DNA from: Sulfurimonas sp.
Lineage (GTDB): Bacteria; Campylobacterota; Campylobacteria; Campylobacterales; Sulfurimonadaceae
Length of the DNA stretch: 64,000 bases
Assembly (NCBI RefSeq): GCF_029027585.1
Contig: NZ_CP093397.1
Location: 1,167,405-1,231,404 of the forward strand
Reading direction: 5' to 3'
The notes under the pieces were generated by a model, which had not been told where the DNA came from, did not search any database, and worked only from the letters and a program-made list of their open reading frames with translations. Both the position numbers and the translations under genes were made by a program. Every line of letters starts with the position of its first letter. Within the stretch, counting starts at the first letter, position 1. Below, piece after piece: positions 25,472 through 34,893 of the stretch.

Positions 25472-26032
25472 TTAAGACTTTTTAAGAAATTTTGTAAGTA
25501 TGTGAATTTTAACGCCATTTACACGACCTTCAATATGCTCAACATCATTTAAAACAAGGGTGATATTTCTAACTGCTGTGCCTCGTTTTGCTGTAAAACC
25601 TGTTCCTTTTACATCTAAATCTTTTGTGATTACAACAGTATCGCCCGCTTTAAGTGTTACTCCATTAGCATCTTTATACACAAGAGCATCTGCATCTACT
25701 CCGATGCTTTGTGCATCTGCGTATGTTTTAACATCTTCTTCCATATACATCATATCAACTAAATCTTGGCGTCCAAGAGCATTTAAAAGACGATAAGACA
25801 TAACTACAACCGCGGGAACTTCACTCCACATACTATCGTTTAAACAGTTAAAATGATTTTCATCAAAGTCTGTTTCTTTCGCTAGCTCACTAGAACATTT
25901 TTCACAAATATAGATGGCTTTATCCGCACTTCCATCAGATGGAGCAACCTCAAAAACATTTAAACCTTCACTACTTGAACAAAGTTCACACTTATTAGAA
26001 CTTCTTGATATTAACTCTTTTTCTATACTCAT
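25472..26032 (-). CDS. PhnA/YjdM-type zinc-ribbon protein
   Basis: A 186-residue protein. The N-terminal part has two CxxC pairs (NKCELCSSSEG and YICEKCSSE) for one zinc site. The C-terminal part is the PhnA domain (VYKDANGVTLKAGDTVVITKDLDVKG and a final KVHILTKFLKK-like strand). Despite the old name it is not a core phosphonate enzyme; the role is unclear. It is the first gene of the pair with dgt. Confidence 0.88.
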   Translation of the reverse strand: MSIEKELISRSSNKCELCSSSEGLNVFEVAPSDGSADKAIYICEKCSSELAKETDFDENHFNCLNDSMWSEVPAVVVMSYRLLNALGRQDLVDMMYMEEDVKTYADAQSIGVDADALVYKDANGVTLKAGDTVVITKDLDVKGTGFTAKRGTAVRNITLVLNDVEHIEGRVNGVKIHILTKFLKKS

Positions 26033-26119
26033 AGATGCTACCTTGATAATTATTAACCAAATTATACCTTCTTGATTTGTATTAATAACTTAGATTTTGA
26101 CTTATGCTAAAATCCACAT

Positions 26120-27250
26120 ATGAAAAAAGTAATATACATAACCCTACTCCTTCTAATATCTTCATTTTCTTATGCAAATGAAAGTAAAGTTTGTCAAAAA
26201 TGTCACCCTATCATTTATGATGAATACTATAAGTCTTCTCACCGTAAAGCTTCAACTGTGAATAACCCTATCCACAAAGCTCTTTGGGACAAACATCCAA
26301 AAGATGCCGATGGATACAGTTGTGCTAAGTGTCACTCTCCTAGTGATAAAGAGTTAATGGCAACTGGTATCTTAAAAGAAAACAAAATTCAAAAAGAAGA
26401 ACCTATCTCTTGTGTTTATTGTCATACGATAACAGATGTAAAAGAAGGAACTAACTCAAACACTAACCTAATAACAAACAAAAAAAGAGAGTTCTATACA
26501 GCACAAGCTGATAAAAAGGGTTCTAAAAAAGCTGAGTATCAAACAAAAAGCTCATTCTTTGGTTTGGTTAAAGTATCGCAAAATTCCCCTTTTCATAAGA
26601 TAGACTATAACAACGAAAATTATTACAACGGTAATGTTTGTATGGGATGCCACTCTCATGTAAATAATGAGCATAGTTTTGATATAACAATGCTAGATGC
26701 CATGATTGATAAAAAAGATAAAAACAACTGTGTAACTTGTCATATGCCTCAAGTTAGTGGAACAAAAGTTACTCTAAATGAGAGTAAAACTCATGCTTTT
26801 CACGGGATTGCTGGCATCTATCATATGAATAAAGAGATGGGCAAATATATTGATTTTAGCATAGATAAAAAAGACAATAATTTTATCGTTAAGATCATAA
26901 ATAAGTCAAACCATGCTCTTTTTGGTCAAGCTTTTAGAGAAGGTGTTTTACAAGTGACTATCTTAAGAAATGGTAAAACTATTAGTTTAAAACCTTTTAT
27001 ATTTACAAGAATTTTAGCAAAAGATGGCAAAGAAGTTATGCCTTGGTTAGCAAATGAAACATTAAAAGATACTCTAATCTATGCAAAAAAAGATGTGATT
27101 TTTGAGAGTAAAATTTTAGACGGGGATAAAATAACACTAACACTAGGAGTTAGAAGAATCTCTAAAGAAGCATCTAAAAAACTAAACCTTCAAAACAACA
27201 AAGAAGTAACAAAATTAAAAATTCTAAAAAACCAATCTTTTAATTTTTAG
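26120..27250 (+). CDS. Periplasmic pentahaem cytochrome c
   Basis: A 376-residue protein with a signal peptide and five CxxCH haem sites: CQKCH (about 25), CAKCH, CVYCH, CMGCH and CVTCH. Extra histidines such as YKSSHRKAS and MHPTA-like HPKD may be distal ligands. The haem part resembles cytochrome c554 and a C-terminal beta part (NHALFGQAFREGVLQV) matches the last domain of the hexahaem protein at 58748-62101. Role is likely electron transfer in the periplasm. Its partner is not evident. Confidence 0.88.
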   Translation: MKKVIYITLLLLISSFSYANESKVCQKCHPIIYDEYYKSSHRKASTVNNPIHKALWDKHPKDADGYSCAKCHSPSDKELMATGILKENKIQKEEPISCVYCHTITDVKEGTNSNTNLITNKKREFYTAQADKKGSKKAEYQTKSSFFGLVKVSQNSPFHKIDYNNENYYNGNVCMGCHSHVNNEHSFDITMLDAMIDKKDKNNCVTCHMPQVSGTKVTLNESKTHAFHGIAGIYHMNKEMGKYIDFSIDKKDNNFIVKIINKSNHALFGQAFREGVLQVTILRNGKTISLKPFIFTRILAKDGKEVMPWLANETLKDTLIYAKKDVIFESKILDGDKITLTLGVRRISKEASKKLNLQNNKEVTKLKILKNQSFNF

Positions 27251-27461
27251 TCTTGTTAAACTTTAGGGCTTCGTCTTTGCTCTCTTGTTTATGTTTAGTC
27301 TGATTAAAAGCTTTGTCCGCTTCTTTTTCATTGTAGTTTCTGCATTCCTCTGGCACCACAGTATTTGGTTCAGAAGCTATTTTGTCACACATAGATGCAT
27401 TGATGGTGAAATGAGAACAACCGCTAAATAAAAATACTAAAATTAAACTATATTTATACAT
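27240..27461 (-). CDS. Small lipoprotein
   Basis: A 73-residue protein with a lipoprotein signal (LILVFLFSGCSHF, Cys15). The mature part is Lys/Asn/Glu-rich and contains two more cysteines (SMCDK, EECRN). It is convergent with the cytochrome gene, overlapping by 11 bases, and lies directly after thyX in the same direction. No function is apparent. Confidence 0.6.
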   Translation of the reverse strand: MYKYSLILVFLFSGCSHFTINASMCDKIASEPNTVVPEECRNYNEKEADKAFNQTKHKQESKDEALKFNKTKN

Positions 27462-27467
27462 AATATT

Positions 27468-28295
27468 TTATTTCTTTTTTACAATCAAGTCTAAATATTT
27501 AGTTGGGGTAACTCTCATCATCTCTTGAGCTAACCAACGAATCTGAAAATATGCAGCACCACTATCTCTAAGTGTAAAATAATTCTTTAGACTTCTAAGA
27601 TTAAAAGTAACAACCATATCTACTTTTACATTATCAGTGATAATATGCTTAAAAGCATCTCCAACATTTCTTTTTTTCTTTCCACTTTGAAGTGCCACAA
27701 AAAGTCCCTCTGAGTCATTGTTAAAATCCGACAAAAAGCCAAGTGAACTTTTAGCAATAGCGATGGAGTTAAAATTTTCTACCTTTGTTTGCTGATACAC
27801 TAGTTTATCAAACATAGAAGCTATCTCAACTCTGTTATAACCTTCATCACAAGTAACAAACATATCAAAACTCAAAATCTTACTTATAAAAAATTCTTTA
27901 TCACCCTGTGCTGCAACAAAAGCATTTATAATAGAACTCATTGTATAACGGGTACTTCGTACACTTATAGCTTGGATGCGATGACGAGCATGTTCTTGAA
28001 GTACTCCTCTTGAAGTTCCTCTTATTAAAAAAGACAAATTAGCATGTTCTAAAATAGAGTGATGAAAATATGTCCAAGATAAATCTCCTAAAAGACTTGA
28101 TTCTTCAATAGCGTTTATATCAGTACACATCTTTGAATCTGGGAGATTATTTTCTATATAATTTATAACTTCATTTTCGCTGTTTGAAAAAGAGTCATAA
28201 CAAGTTCTAGCTGCTGTTTCTGCAACACCTATACCTGTATCTTGAAGTAAAATCACCTCTGGTTTAGAATACTCGATGCCATACATTTGTTCCAT
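27468..28295 (-). CDS. thyX: Flavin-dependent thymidylate synthase ThyX
   Basis: A 275-residue protein with the ThyX core: ILEHANLSFLIRG followed by the RHR-type signature QEHARHRIQAISVRSTRYT (about 100-118), and the C-terminal NLRSLKNYFTLRDSGAAYFQIRWLAQEMM. It makes dTMP from dUMP with FAD and methylenetetrahydrofolate. ThyX in place of ThyA is usual in Campylobacterota. Confidence 0.96.
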   Translation of the reverse strand: MEQMYGIEYSKPEVILLQDTGIGVAETAARTCYDSFSNSENEVINYIENNLPDSKMCTDINAIEESSLLGDLSWTYFHHSILEHANLSFLIRGTSRGVLQEHARHRIQAISVRSTRYTMSSIINAFVAAQGDKEFFISKILSFDMFVTCDEGYNRVEIASMFDKLVYQQTKVENFNSIAIAKSSLGFLSDFNNDSEGLFVALQSGKKKRNVGDAFKHIITDNVKVDMVVTFNLRSLKNYFTLRDSGAAYFQIRWLAQEMMRVTPTKYLDLIVKKK

Positions 28296-28347
28296 ACATC
28301 TTCCCTAAATTTAATTATCGATATTTTACTATAATTTGTCTTTACTC

Positions 28348-29430
28348 TTATCTTGATATACTAAAACCAATTCCGATTTTATCTACTTTGTTGTCATAAT
28401 CTATCAAACTCTCGCCATAACCACTAAAGCCTTTTACATATAAAAACAAATCTTTTCTACCAAGAACAGGATAACTATAATTTAATTCTATCGCGCCATG
28501 ATTAGAAAAATTATGCCTAAGTTTTACCTCTGCTAAATGCTTTTTATATGGAAACATAAACTTTAGATGCCCATGTCCAAGATAATCCAAAAGTTCTGGA
28601 TTATAGTCAAAATTATCAGAAAGTCTATACCATAGCTTTAACTCTGTAAACATATATTTATATTGAAAATATAAACTACTGCTTAAAGAATTCCATGACC
28701 GCTCTTCCTCACCACCTCTGCCATTTGACTCATGTTCAAATGAAAATTTCACAGCTTTTAAAAATTTACCATCATTAAATTCGGAGGTAGGAATCATAAT
28801 GTAAAGCTCTGGATTATAGTTGGTTTCTCTAAAATATGCCGAGTCTGTGTAGAGTTGCCAAAAAGCAAGTTGAGTATATGCAACAGAGTATATCTCTCCA
28901 AATCCCAATAAATCTGAAGCAAAATCAAACTTTATACTGACTTGAAACTCTGTTTCCATATCTTTTGCTTCATGGTTATTCGTATCAGCATATACTCCAT
29001 TAGCCAAATAACTAATCGGTAAAAAATAGTTTGCTTTATAGGCTTTTATATTATAAAGAGATTGTGTATATTGTCTTATTGTATCTTGAGTTTGAGAGTC
29101 ATTAGATTTTTCTATGCTTTTATATAGTTCGCGTTGTTCTTTGTCTATATCTCTTCTTGAATCATATTTTATTTGCTCATAGTAACTTTTTGAAGAAATT
29201 TTATACCATTTAGCAGAAAGTTCTTTGTCTTTGTCGCAACCCTCTCCATTTTCATACATTTTACCTAGAAAATAAGCAGCATCTGAATCTCCTTTATTTG
29301 CTAAAGTATCAAACATAACAAAGGACTTCTCGAAGTCACCATTTTTATATAGCGTATAAGCATCTTCAAACTTCACAGAAGAAGAAAAAAGAAGGGTTAT
29401 TAAAAGAGTTAGTGTTACTAATATTTTCAT
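28348..29430 (-). CDS. pldA: Outer-membrane phospholipase A with Sel1-like N-terminus
   Basis: About 360 residues from ATG 29430, chosen because a signal peptide starts there (MKILVTLTLLITLLFSSS); the frame opens further to 29478. Residues about 20-75 contain a Sel1/TPR-like repeat (GDSDAAYFLGKMYENGEG). The barrel part has TQLAFWQLY and FEHESNGRGGEEERSWNS, which carries the His-Ser catalytic pair and the Asn of OMPLA. It hydrolyses phospholipids misplaced in the outer leaflet. It follows pcm by eight bases. Confidence 0.9.
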   Translation of the reverse strand: MKILVTLTLLITLLFSSSVKFEDAYTLYKNGDFEKSFVMFDTLANKGDSDAAYFLGKMYENGEGCDKDKELSAKWYKISSKSYYEQIKYDSRRDIDKEQRELYKSIEKSNDSQTQDTIRQYTQSLYNIKAYKANYFLPISYLANGVYADTNNHEAKDMETEFQVSIKFDFASDLLGFGEIYSVAYTQLAFWQLYTDSAYFRETNYNPELYIMIPTSEFNDGKFLKAVKFSFEHESNGRGGEEERSWNSLSSSLYFQYKYMFTELKLWYRLSDNFDYNPELLDYLGHGHLKFMFPYKKHLAEVKLRHNFSNHGAIELNYSYPVLGRKDLFLYVKGFSGYGESLIDYDNKVDKIGIGFSISR

Positions 29431-29438
29431 GTTAAGCC

Positions 29439-30086
29439 CTACTTTTGGATTCCATCTAAGATAGGAACAAACAAACACGATTCAAGTTCACTAACTTGGA
29501 TTGAGCTTCCGATTTTTTTAAAACTGGTTATGACTTGTTTGTTTGCCTGTTGGATAGGAGCAATTAAAATTCCACCATCCGATAGCTGTTCAAACAACTT
29601 TTGTGGGATTTCTTTGGTAGAAGCAGAAAGAAGAATCCTATCATAAGGAGCGTACTGAATCCATCCATTTTGTCCATCATCTGTTCTTGTGTGAATATTG
29701 TTAATATTTAAATCTCTAAATCTTTTTTTTGCTTCTAACATCAAGGATTCTATCCTCTCTATACTAAAAACTCCACGAAAAAGATGTGAGAGAACTGCCG
29801 CTTGGTAACCACTTCCACAACCAATTTCTAAGACTCTATCTGCCCCTTTTGGCTCTAAATATTGAGTCATTTTGGCAACTGTTAATGGAGAACTTATATA
29901 TTGGGCAGCACCTATTGGCAAAGCATCTAATTTATAAGCATTATGCTTAAATCCAGCTGGAACAAACTCTTCTCTATTTGTTTTAGCGATGGCATTTTTT
30001 ACCTCATTACTTAAAGAAAAATTTTGATGACACTCATCTGCCAATCTTTGTGTTTTACTCGCGGTTATTCTATCCAATACTAACAT
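29439..30086 (-). CDS. pcm: Protein-L-isoaspartate O-methyltransferase
   Basis: About 215 residues from ATG 30086; the open frame to 30113 would need TTG. Motif I is VLEIGCGSGYQAAVL, preceded by the characteristic LPIGAAQYISSPLTVAKMTQYL, with RTDDGQNGW as the next binding element and a hydrolase-like ILLSAS strand. It methylates isoaspartate in ageing proteins to start repair. Confidence 0.94.
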   Translation of the reverse strand: MLVLDRITASKTQRLADECHQNFSLSNEVKNAIAKTNREEFVPAGFKHNAYKLDALPIGAAQYISSPLTVAKMTQYLEPKGADRVLEIGCGSGYQAAVLSHLFRGVFSIERIESLMLEAKKRFRDLNINNIHTRTDDGQNGWIQYAPYDRILLSASTKEIPQKLFEQLSDGGILIAPIQQANKQVITSFKKIGSSIQVSELESCLFVPILDGIQK

Positions 30087-30216
30087 CCATATTTTAAAAT
30101 CTATTAGATGCAATTATATCTTAAAACTCATATTTGCACTATGCTTTGACTTTCTTGGATTTGCATTTTTAATACATATTAAATAAAGTAGTTGATTATT
30201 CAAAATTAAGGATATT

Positions 30217-31550
30217 TATAATGCCCCTAAAAATCAAGACAACATTTCTAAAGATTTAATTTCATAAGCAACTGCTACTTTATCCTACACTTTTTAAATA
30301 ATCAAGATAGACATTCATAGGTTTTCTATAATCTAAACTTGAATGAAATCTCTTAAAATTGTATTTGTAAATATATGATTTTACTCCTTCTTTTAAATCT
30401 CGAATTGTCTCATAATCGTTGATGTAAATATTGCCATGCTTGAGAGTTCTAAAAAATCTTTCAATTACAATATTATCTATACTTCTGCCTTTGCCATTCA
30501 TAGATATTTTTATGTCATGATTCTTAAGTACCTGAGTATGCTCATAACTTGTATATTGACTCCCTTGATCGGTGTTAAATATTTTTGGTTTAGGATATTT
30601 AGCAAGTGCATCTTCAAGAACATCAGTTGCTAATGTCGTATCCATAGAGTTTGAAATTTTATAGGACAAGATAGCTTTAGAGTGCCAGTCTATAACAGCA
30701 GCTAAGTACATGAAGCCACCATTGATACGAATATAAGTAATATCGCCACTCCACACTTCGTTTGGAGTTGGTACATATACAGTTTTTCGTCTTCCAATTT
30801 TAGTCCAATATTGTTTGAGTAGATATGCATAAATTGGATGTGCTTGATTTTTGAGGCTAGTGAGTTTCCTCTTCATTGGATATATCGCCTGTATGCCAAG
30901 GATACCCATATATTTTAACACTCTATTTCTACCGATGGCATAGCCATCTTCTTTCAGTTATTCATAAATAAATCTATAACCATACTCAGAATTCTCAGTA
31001 GCTACTTCATCAATCCTATGAAGTAACTTTATCTTCTCTTGACTCATTGGCACTGGTTGATAGTAGTAACTACTTCTACTGATACCAAGACTTTCACACT
31101 GCTCTAACACAGATATTTTATTATGCTTAGACTCTATTAGAGACTTTTTATTATCAAAGTCCAAGCTCTTTAACTTTCCCGTTGCCCACTCCGCTTTGAT
31201 AGTTGCTTTTCCAAGTGCTTTAGCTAGTCCATCATTTTCAGTTTTCAGTTCTTCTATCTCATCTCTATATGCTTTAGTTGCTCCAGCTACATCAAATGCT
31301 AAAGATGCATTTTCTAAAAATTGAGTTTTCCATTTCCCCAAAGACTGAGAAGTGATTTTATACTTAGTTGCAATCTGACTTGTTGTCATCTCTTCTTTTA
31401 ACATTTCTAAGACTATTTTTGTTTTTTGTTCGGCAGTATAAGTTTGCCCTTTTTTTCTACTCATAATTTATCTCCATATTTCTTACTTATTTTAGCTTTT
31501 TTGAAAATAAATCTTACTGAATTTGTGTCTTAGATTTTAGGGGCATTATA
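30217..31550 (-). mobile_element. IS3-type insertion sequence with interrupted transposase
   Basis: Both ends show the same inverted terminal sequence: the left starts TATAATGCCCCTAAAA at 30217, and the right end at 31550 is its reverse complement. The TG...CA tips expected of IS3 ends lie at 30222 and 31545. One transposase frame on the minus strand is split by a stop codon. No target duplication is visible, so adjoining sequence may have been lost. Confidence 0.85.
30280..31464 (-). pseudogene. IS3-family transposase with in-frame stop
   Basis: The frame runs from 31464 to 30280 but holds a TAA at 30960-30958, after RFIYE. Upstream part: a helix-turn-helix (TYTAEQKTKIVLEMLKEE, SQIATKYKITSQSLGKWK), a leucine-zipper-like helix and HTH_21 start. 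Downstream part: the DDE integrase core (VWSGDITYIRINGGFMYLAAVIDW, IFNTDQGSQYTS and IERFFRTLKHGNIY). The two halves are in the same phase, so one nonsense change explains the break. Both the catalytic and binding parts remain but would be made separately. Confidence 0.85.
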
Positions 31551-31551
31551 A

Positions 31552-31911
31552 GAAACTTACATAAAGTATATTAGAGATAACAAAGATGACATACTGTTTG
31601 AATATTTCAAACTTAATTATTGTAATTACACAGAAAAATACTTTGATGTTGTATATGAGACAATGAAACTTGATAGAAGTTTGATAATTGAAAATTTTGA
31701 GACTATTGGTAAGAGTATTTTGGTACTTGATTGGTGGGATATCAATGAACTATTAGAAGAAAATAATCTTAATGAAAATAAAAAAGACTACTATAAAACT
31801 TTATATTATATGCAAAAACTAAAACTTGATAATAATCAAATAAATGAACTTATAGATAAACAGAATTCTGTGATTAATATTGTAGAAAATAAAAAATGTA
31901 CATTATGGTAA
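31552..31911 (+). pseudogene. Gene fragment truncated at 5' end by the IS element
   Basis: The frame is open from 31552, directly beside the IS end, through the internal ATG at 31663 to a stop at 31909. There is no start codon or ribosome site at the left edge, so the N-terminal part was probably lost. The remaining 119 residues are acidic, helical and rich in Asn, Asp and Leu. No homologue is recognised and no 5' half is found left of the IS. Confidence 0.5.
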
Positions 31912-31962
31912 TTATGTAAATTTATTGACTCAAGTCAACCACTATCTCTAATCTAATAAAAC

Positions 31963-31991
31963 TTGACTAAGCGTACTATATTTGGTACTAT
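31963..31991 (+). promoter_or_regulatory. yefM-yoeB promoter and probable operator
   Basis: TTGACT and TACTAT are 17 bases apart, 18 bases before the yefM start. Two GTAC palindromes at 31973-31976 and 31985-31988 lie 12 bases apart centre to centre, which matches the spacing of the two TGTACA cores in the E. coli yefM operator. Confidence 0.55.
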
Positions 31992-32008
31992 TATAAAAAG
32001 GATTGATT

Positions 32009-32254
32009 ATGACAAAGGTAATGACAGTGAGTCAAGCTAGAATAAACATTTATAAAATAATGGATGAAACGGCCCAAACACATCAACCTATTATGATTAC
32101 TGGAAAAAGAAATAATGTTGTAATGCTTTGTGAAGAAGACTGGAATGCAATTGAAGAGACCTTATTCTTAAACGCTATACCAGGTATGGCAACTTCTATA
32201 AAAGAAGCTATGGATGCTCCTAATAGCGAATTTAGTGAAGATATTGAATGGTAG
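32009..32254 (+). CDS. yefM: Antitoxin YefM
   Basis: About 81 residues. ATG 32009 is chosen over a TTG at 32003 because AAAAGGA stands eight bases ahead. The Phd/YefM fold is seen in MTVSQARINIYKIMDETAQTHQPIMITGKRNNVVMLCEEDWNAI, and the C-terminal acidic tail wraps the toxin. It overlaps yoeB by seven bases. Confidence 0.92.
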   Translation: MTKVMTVSQARINIYKIMDETAQTHQPIMITGKRNNVVMLCEEDWNAIEETLFLNAIPGMATSIKEAMDAPNSEFSEDIEW

Positions 32255-32517
32255 CCTACAAAGTTACTTATTCAAAACAAGCTTTAAAAGATGCAAAAAA
32301 ACTCTCATCTGTTTCTTTAGATAAAAAAGCCAAAGAATTAATTGAACTTATTAAAAACAATCCATTTCAAAAAGCACCTCCATATGAAAAACTAGTTGGA
32401 AACTTAAGCGGTTCATACTCACGCAGAGTAAATATTAAACATCGAATAGTTTATGAAATTATTGAAGATGAAAAACTTGTAAGAATATCAAGAATGTGGA
32501 CTCATTACGGAGAATAA
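32248..32517 (+). CDS. yoeB: Toxin YoeB (Txe type)
   Basis: An 89-residue basic protein of the YoeB family, a ribosome-dependent mRNA interferase. Key family segments are PPYEKLVGNLSGSYSRRVNIKHRIVYEI, with the catalytic Glu and Arg region, and the C-terminal RISRMWTHYGE with the catalytic His. Family length is normal, so it looks intact. Confidence 0.94.
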   Translation: MVAYKVTYSKQALKDAKKLSSVSLDKKAKELIELIKNNPFQKAPPYEKLVGNLSGSYSRRVNIKHRIVYEIIEDEKLVRISRMWTHYGE

Positions 32518-32535
32518 CAAAACTTTAGAGTTATC

Positions 32536-33258
32536 TTACGCTATCCCAACATCCATATATTTTCTCATTACTTTTATCTCTTTGGGGCTATATTCAAGGC
32601 TTAAGCAAGGGTTATCTATGTTTCTTTGTACCATTCCATGAGGGCTTATAATTCCGCTCATTTTTGTACAATCTTCATTTAAAGAATCACTTGCAACTAC
32701 ATAACATTGGTTCATAATAGCTAAGGCTTGAGTTAGATTGGCAAAATGCTCCGTTCTTAAAACTCCCCACCAAGATGGGACTGCTATAACATCTGCCCCT
32801 TGTGACTTTTGCCATAACTCTTTAAAACGAAGTTCAAAACATATAAAAATGGCTATTTTAATTCCATCAACCTCTACTATTTTGATGTTCTCATCACTTC
32901 CTTCACTCATATACTTATGCTCATCACCAAAACGAAAAAGTCTTGCTTTTGCTCTTTCATAAACTATTTTACCGTTATGAAAGATTTTTGCAAAATTAAA
33001 AACTTCTGTACCTCTTCGCTCTAAGATTGTAAGTATAATTATTTTAGAAAAAGAAGCTTTTTTAATCTCCCTTATTGCTTCATCAGCAAAATCTAAAACC
33101 TTTTCAAAGTTTTCATAATCATAACTTGTTAGACAAACTTCTGGAGCAACTATCAGCGAGTTTTTATCACACGCATCTATGAGTTTTAAAAGTGTTTGTA
33201 AGTTAGTGTTATAGTCATCTGTTGTTGTGTCAAAGAGCAAAGAGTTTAGCGTGTACAA
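32536..33258 (-). CDS. Nitrilase-superfamily amidohydrolase
   Basis: A 240-residue carbon-nitrogen hydrolase. The Glu-Lys-Cys triad is seen in SLIVAPEVCLTS, YERAKARLFRFGDE and IAIFICFELRFKELW. It starts with TTG directly after the TAG of the upstream gene, and an AGGGGAA site supports that start. The substrate is not known; members cleave omega-amides or similar amides. Confidence 0.85.
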   Translation of the reverse strand: MYTLNSLLFDTTTDDYNTNLQTLLKLIDACDKNSLIVAPEVCLTSYDYENFEKVLDFADEAIREIKKASFSKIIILTILERRGTEVFNFAKIFHNGKIVYERAKARLFRFGDEHKYMSEGSDENIKIVEVDGIKIAIFICFELRFKELWQKSQGADVIAVPSWWGVLRTEHFANLTQALAIMNQCYVVASDSLNEDCTKMSGIISPHGMVQRNIDNPCLSLEYSPKEIKVMRKYMDVGIA

Positions 33259-33789
33259 CTATTCCCCTAAAGCAAAAACATTTGAAAGAGTATTTATATA
33301 ATTAAAATAACCTGTTATTGCAACAGCTTCTATAACTTGGACATCACTATAACCCATCTCTTTAAGAGCGGTTATTTCTTCTTTTAAGATTTTATAATTA
33401 TCTTTTTTAGAAGCTTTTATACAAAAGTTTAAAAGTGCTTTTTCTTCTTTTGTAGTGCTTATAGCATCTACACCTTTTAAAACTTCTTCTATTCTTTGCT
33501 CTGTTAGTCCAAGCATTTTTGCGATGCTTTTATGTACATCTACGCACATCTTACAACCATTTTCTACTGAAATAAGAAGTGCTATAGATTCTTTGATGTC
33601 ATAAGATAGTGAAGTCTCATCAAGAAGATACTTTTGAATCATTACATCAGTTGCAAAATATACTTTCTCATCAATTGCTAAGAGTTTAAATATCTCTCCT
33701 AGCTTTCCTGTTTTTTCTAAAATTGGTCTAGCTTTACCTTGAATTGCTGGACTCATTTGCTCAAACTCTGGTAAATCTATATGTGCCAT
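33259..33789 (-). CDS. AhpD/CMD-family peroxidase-like protein
   Basis: A 176-residue protein with the CMD-domain signature ENGCKMCVDVHKSIAKMLGL, where the Cys-x-x-Cys and His act in AhpD-type peroxidases. It is immediately upstream of the nitrilase-like gene, with which it is translationally close-packed. An alkylhydroperoxidase role is the best guess. Confidence 0.82.
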   Translation of the reverse strand: MAHIDLPEFEQMSPAIQGKARPILEKTGKLGEIFKLLAIDEKVYFATDVMIQKYLLDETSLSYDIKESIALLISVENGCKMCVDVHKSIAKMLGLTEQRIEEVLKGVDAISTTKEEKALLNFCIKASKKDNYKILKEEITALKEMGYSDVQVIEAVAITGYFNYINTLSNVFALGE

Positions 33790-33812
33790 CTTTGCTCCTT
33801 TAATTTTATTTC

Positions 33813-34835
33813 TTAAAAATCATCATCAAAAGTTAAAGAACCTTTTGAGTAGTTAGTTACAGTGCCTTCAAAAAAATTAGTTTTTTGATCGTTAAATTTT
33901 GCAAAATCATCAACCCACTTAATAGGGTTATCTACATTATAAAGTTTCTCAAATCCGACTGCGTTTAATCTTTCATCTGCTAAGAACTGTATATATTGTT
34001 CAACTATTTCATCTGTTAAACCTAAGATTTGACCTTGAGTTATATATTTACCCCAGTCACTTTCAAGTTTTACGGCCTCTTTAAACATCGCTATCACTTC
34101 TTCTTTAAGCTTTGAGGTAAAAAGGTCTGGTCTTTCTTTACGAAGAGTGTTTATGAGGTTTTGAAAAAGTACAAGGTGTGTTACTTCATCTCTTTGTATA
34201 AAACGAATCATCTGCGCACTTCCTAGCATCTTTCCTGAACGAGCAAGAGTATAGATATAAGCAAAACCACTATAAAAATAGATGCCTTCTAAAATTTGAT
34301 TTGCAAAACATGCTTTTACAAAGTTGTGTTCAGTTGGGTTTGCTGCTAACTCTTGATATATAGCGGCAATTGCATCATTTTTACTCTTTAACATCATATC
34401 TGTACGCCAAAGTTCATAAATCTCTTCAGAGTTTGTGGAGATGCTATCAACCATTACTGCGTAAGATTGTGAGTGAAGCGCTTCTTCAAATGATTGACGA
34501 ACTAAAATAAGATTTATTTCTGGAGAAGTCACATAAGGGTTTACATTGTCAATAAGATTATTTGTTTGCAATGAGTCCATGAAAATTAACTGCGAAAGAG
34601 CCTTATCATAAGCTGCTTTTTCAGCCTCAGTAAGGTTTTTATAATCATTTATATCACGAGTCATATCTACTTCTTTTGGAAACCAAGTGTTGTTTAGCAT
34701 CACTTCCCAAAGATTATATGCCCATTGATATTTGATATTATTTAACTCAAATATACCAGTTGGATCTCCACCAAATATTTTTCTATCGTTTACATCTTCT
34801 GTTGATTCTGGATTATATATCTTTTTTCTGTTCAT
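33813..34835 (-). CDS. nrdB: Class I ribonucleotide reductase beta subunit
   Basis: A 340-residue R2 protein. Iron ligands and the radical tyrosine appear in [11 protein letters not shown] (Asp), EEALHSQSY (Glu-x2-His-x3-Tyr), [12 protein letters not shown] and [10 protein letters not shown]. The C-terminus ends in acidic DDDF, used to bind the alpha subunit. It generates the radical for deoxynucleotide synthesis. nrdA is not in this window. Confidence 0.95.
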   Translation of the reverse strand: MNRKKIYNPESTEDVNDRKIFGGDPTGIFELNNIKYQWAYNLWEVMLNNTWFPKEVDMTRDINDYKNLTEAEKAAYDKALSQLIFMDSLQTNNLIDNVNPYVTSPEINLILVRQSFEEALHSQSYAVMVDSISTNSEEIYELWRTDMMLKSKNDAIAAIYQELAANPTEHNFVKACFANQILEGIYFYSGFAYIYTLARSGKMLGSAQMIRFIQRDEVTHLVLFQNLINTLRKERPDLFTSKLKEEVIAMFKEAVKLESDWGKYITQGQILGLTDEIVEQYIQFLADERLNAVGFEKLYNVDNPIKWVDDFAKFNDQKTNFFEGTVTNYSKGSLTFDDDF

Positions 34836-34893
34836 ATTAAAGCCTATTTTTATAAGTTATTGATTATATCTAAAACTTCGCTAAACTTCTATT

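Noticed and set aside
30217-31550. Target-site duplication around the IS element
   Set aside because: Bases next to the two ends do not match as a 3-5 bp direct repeat under any choice of tip.
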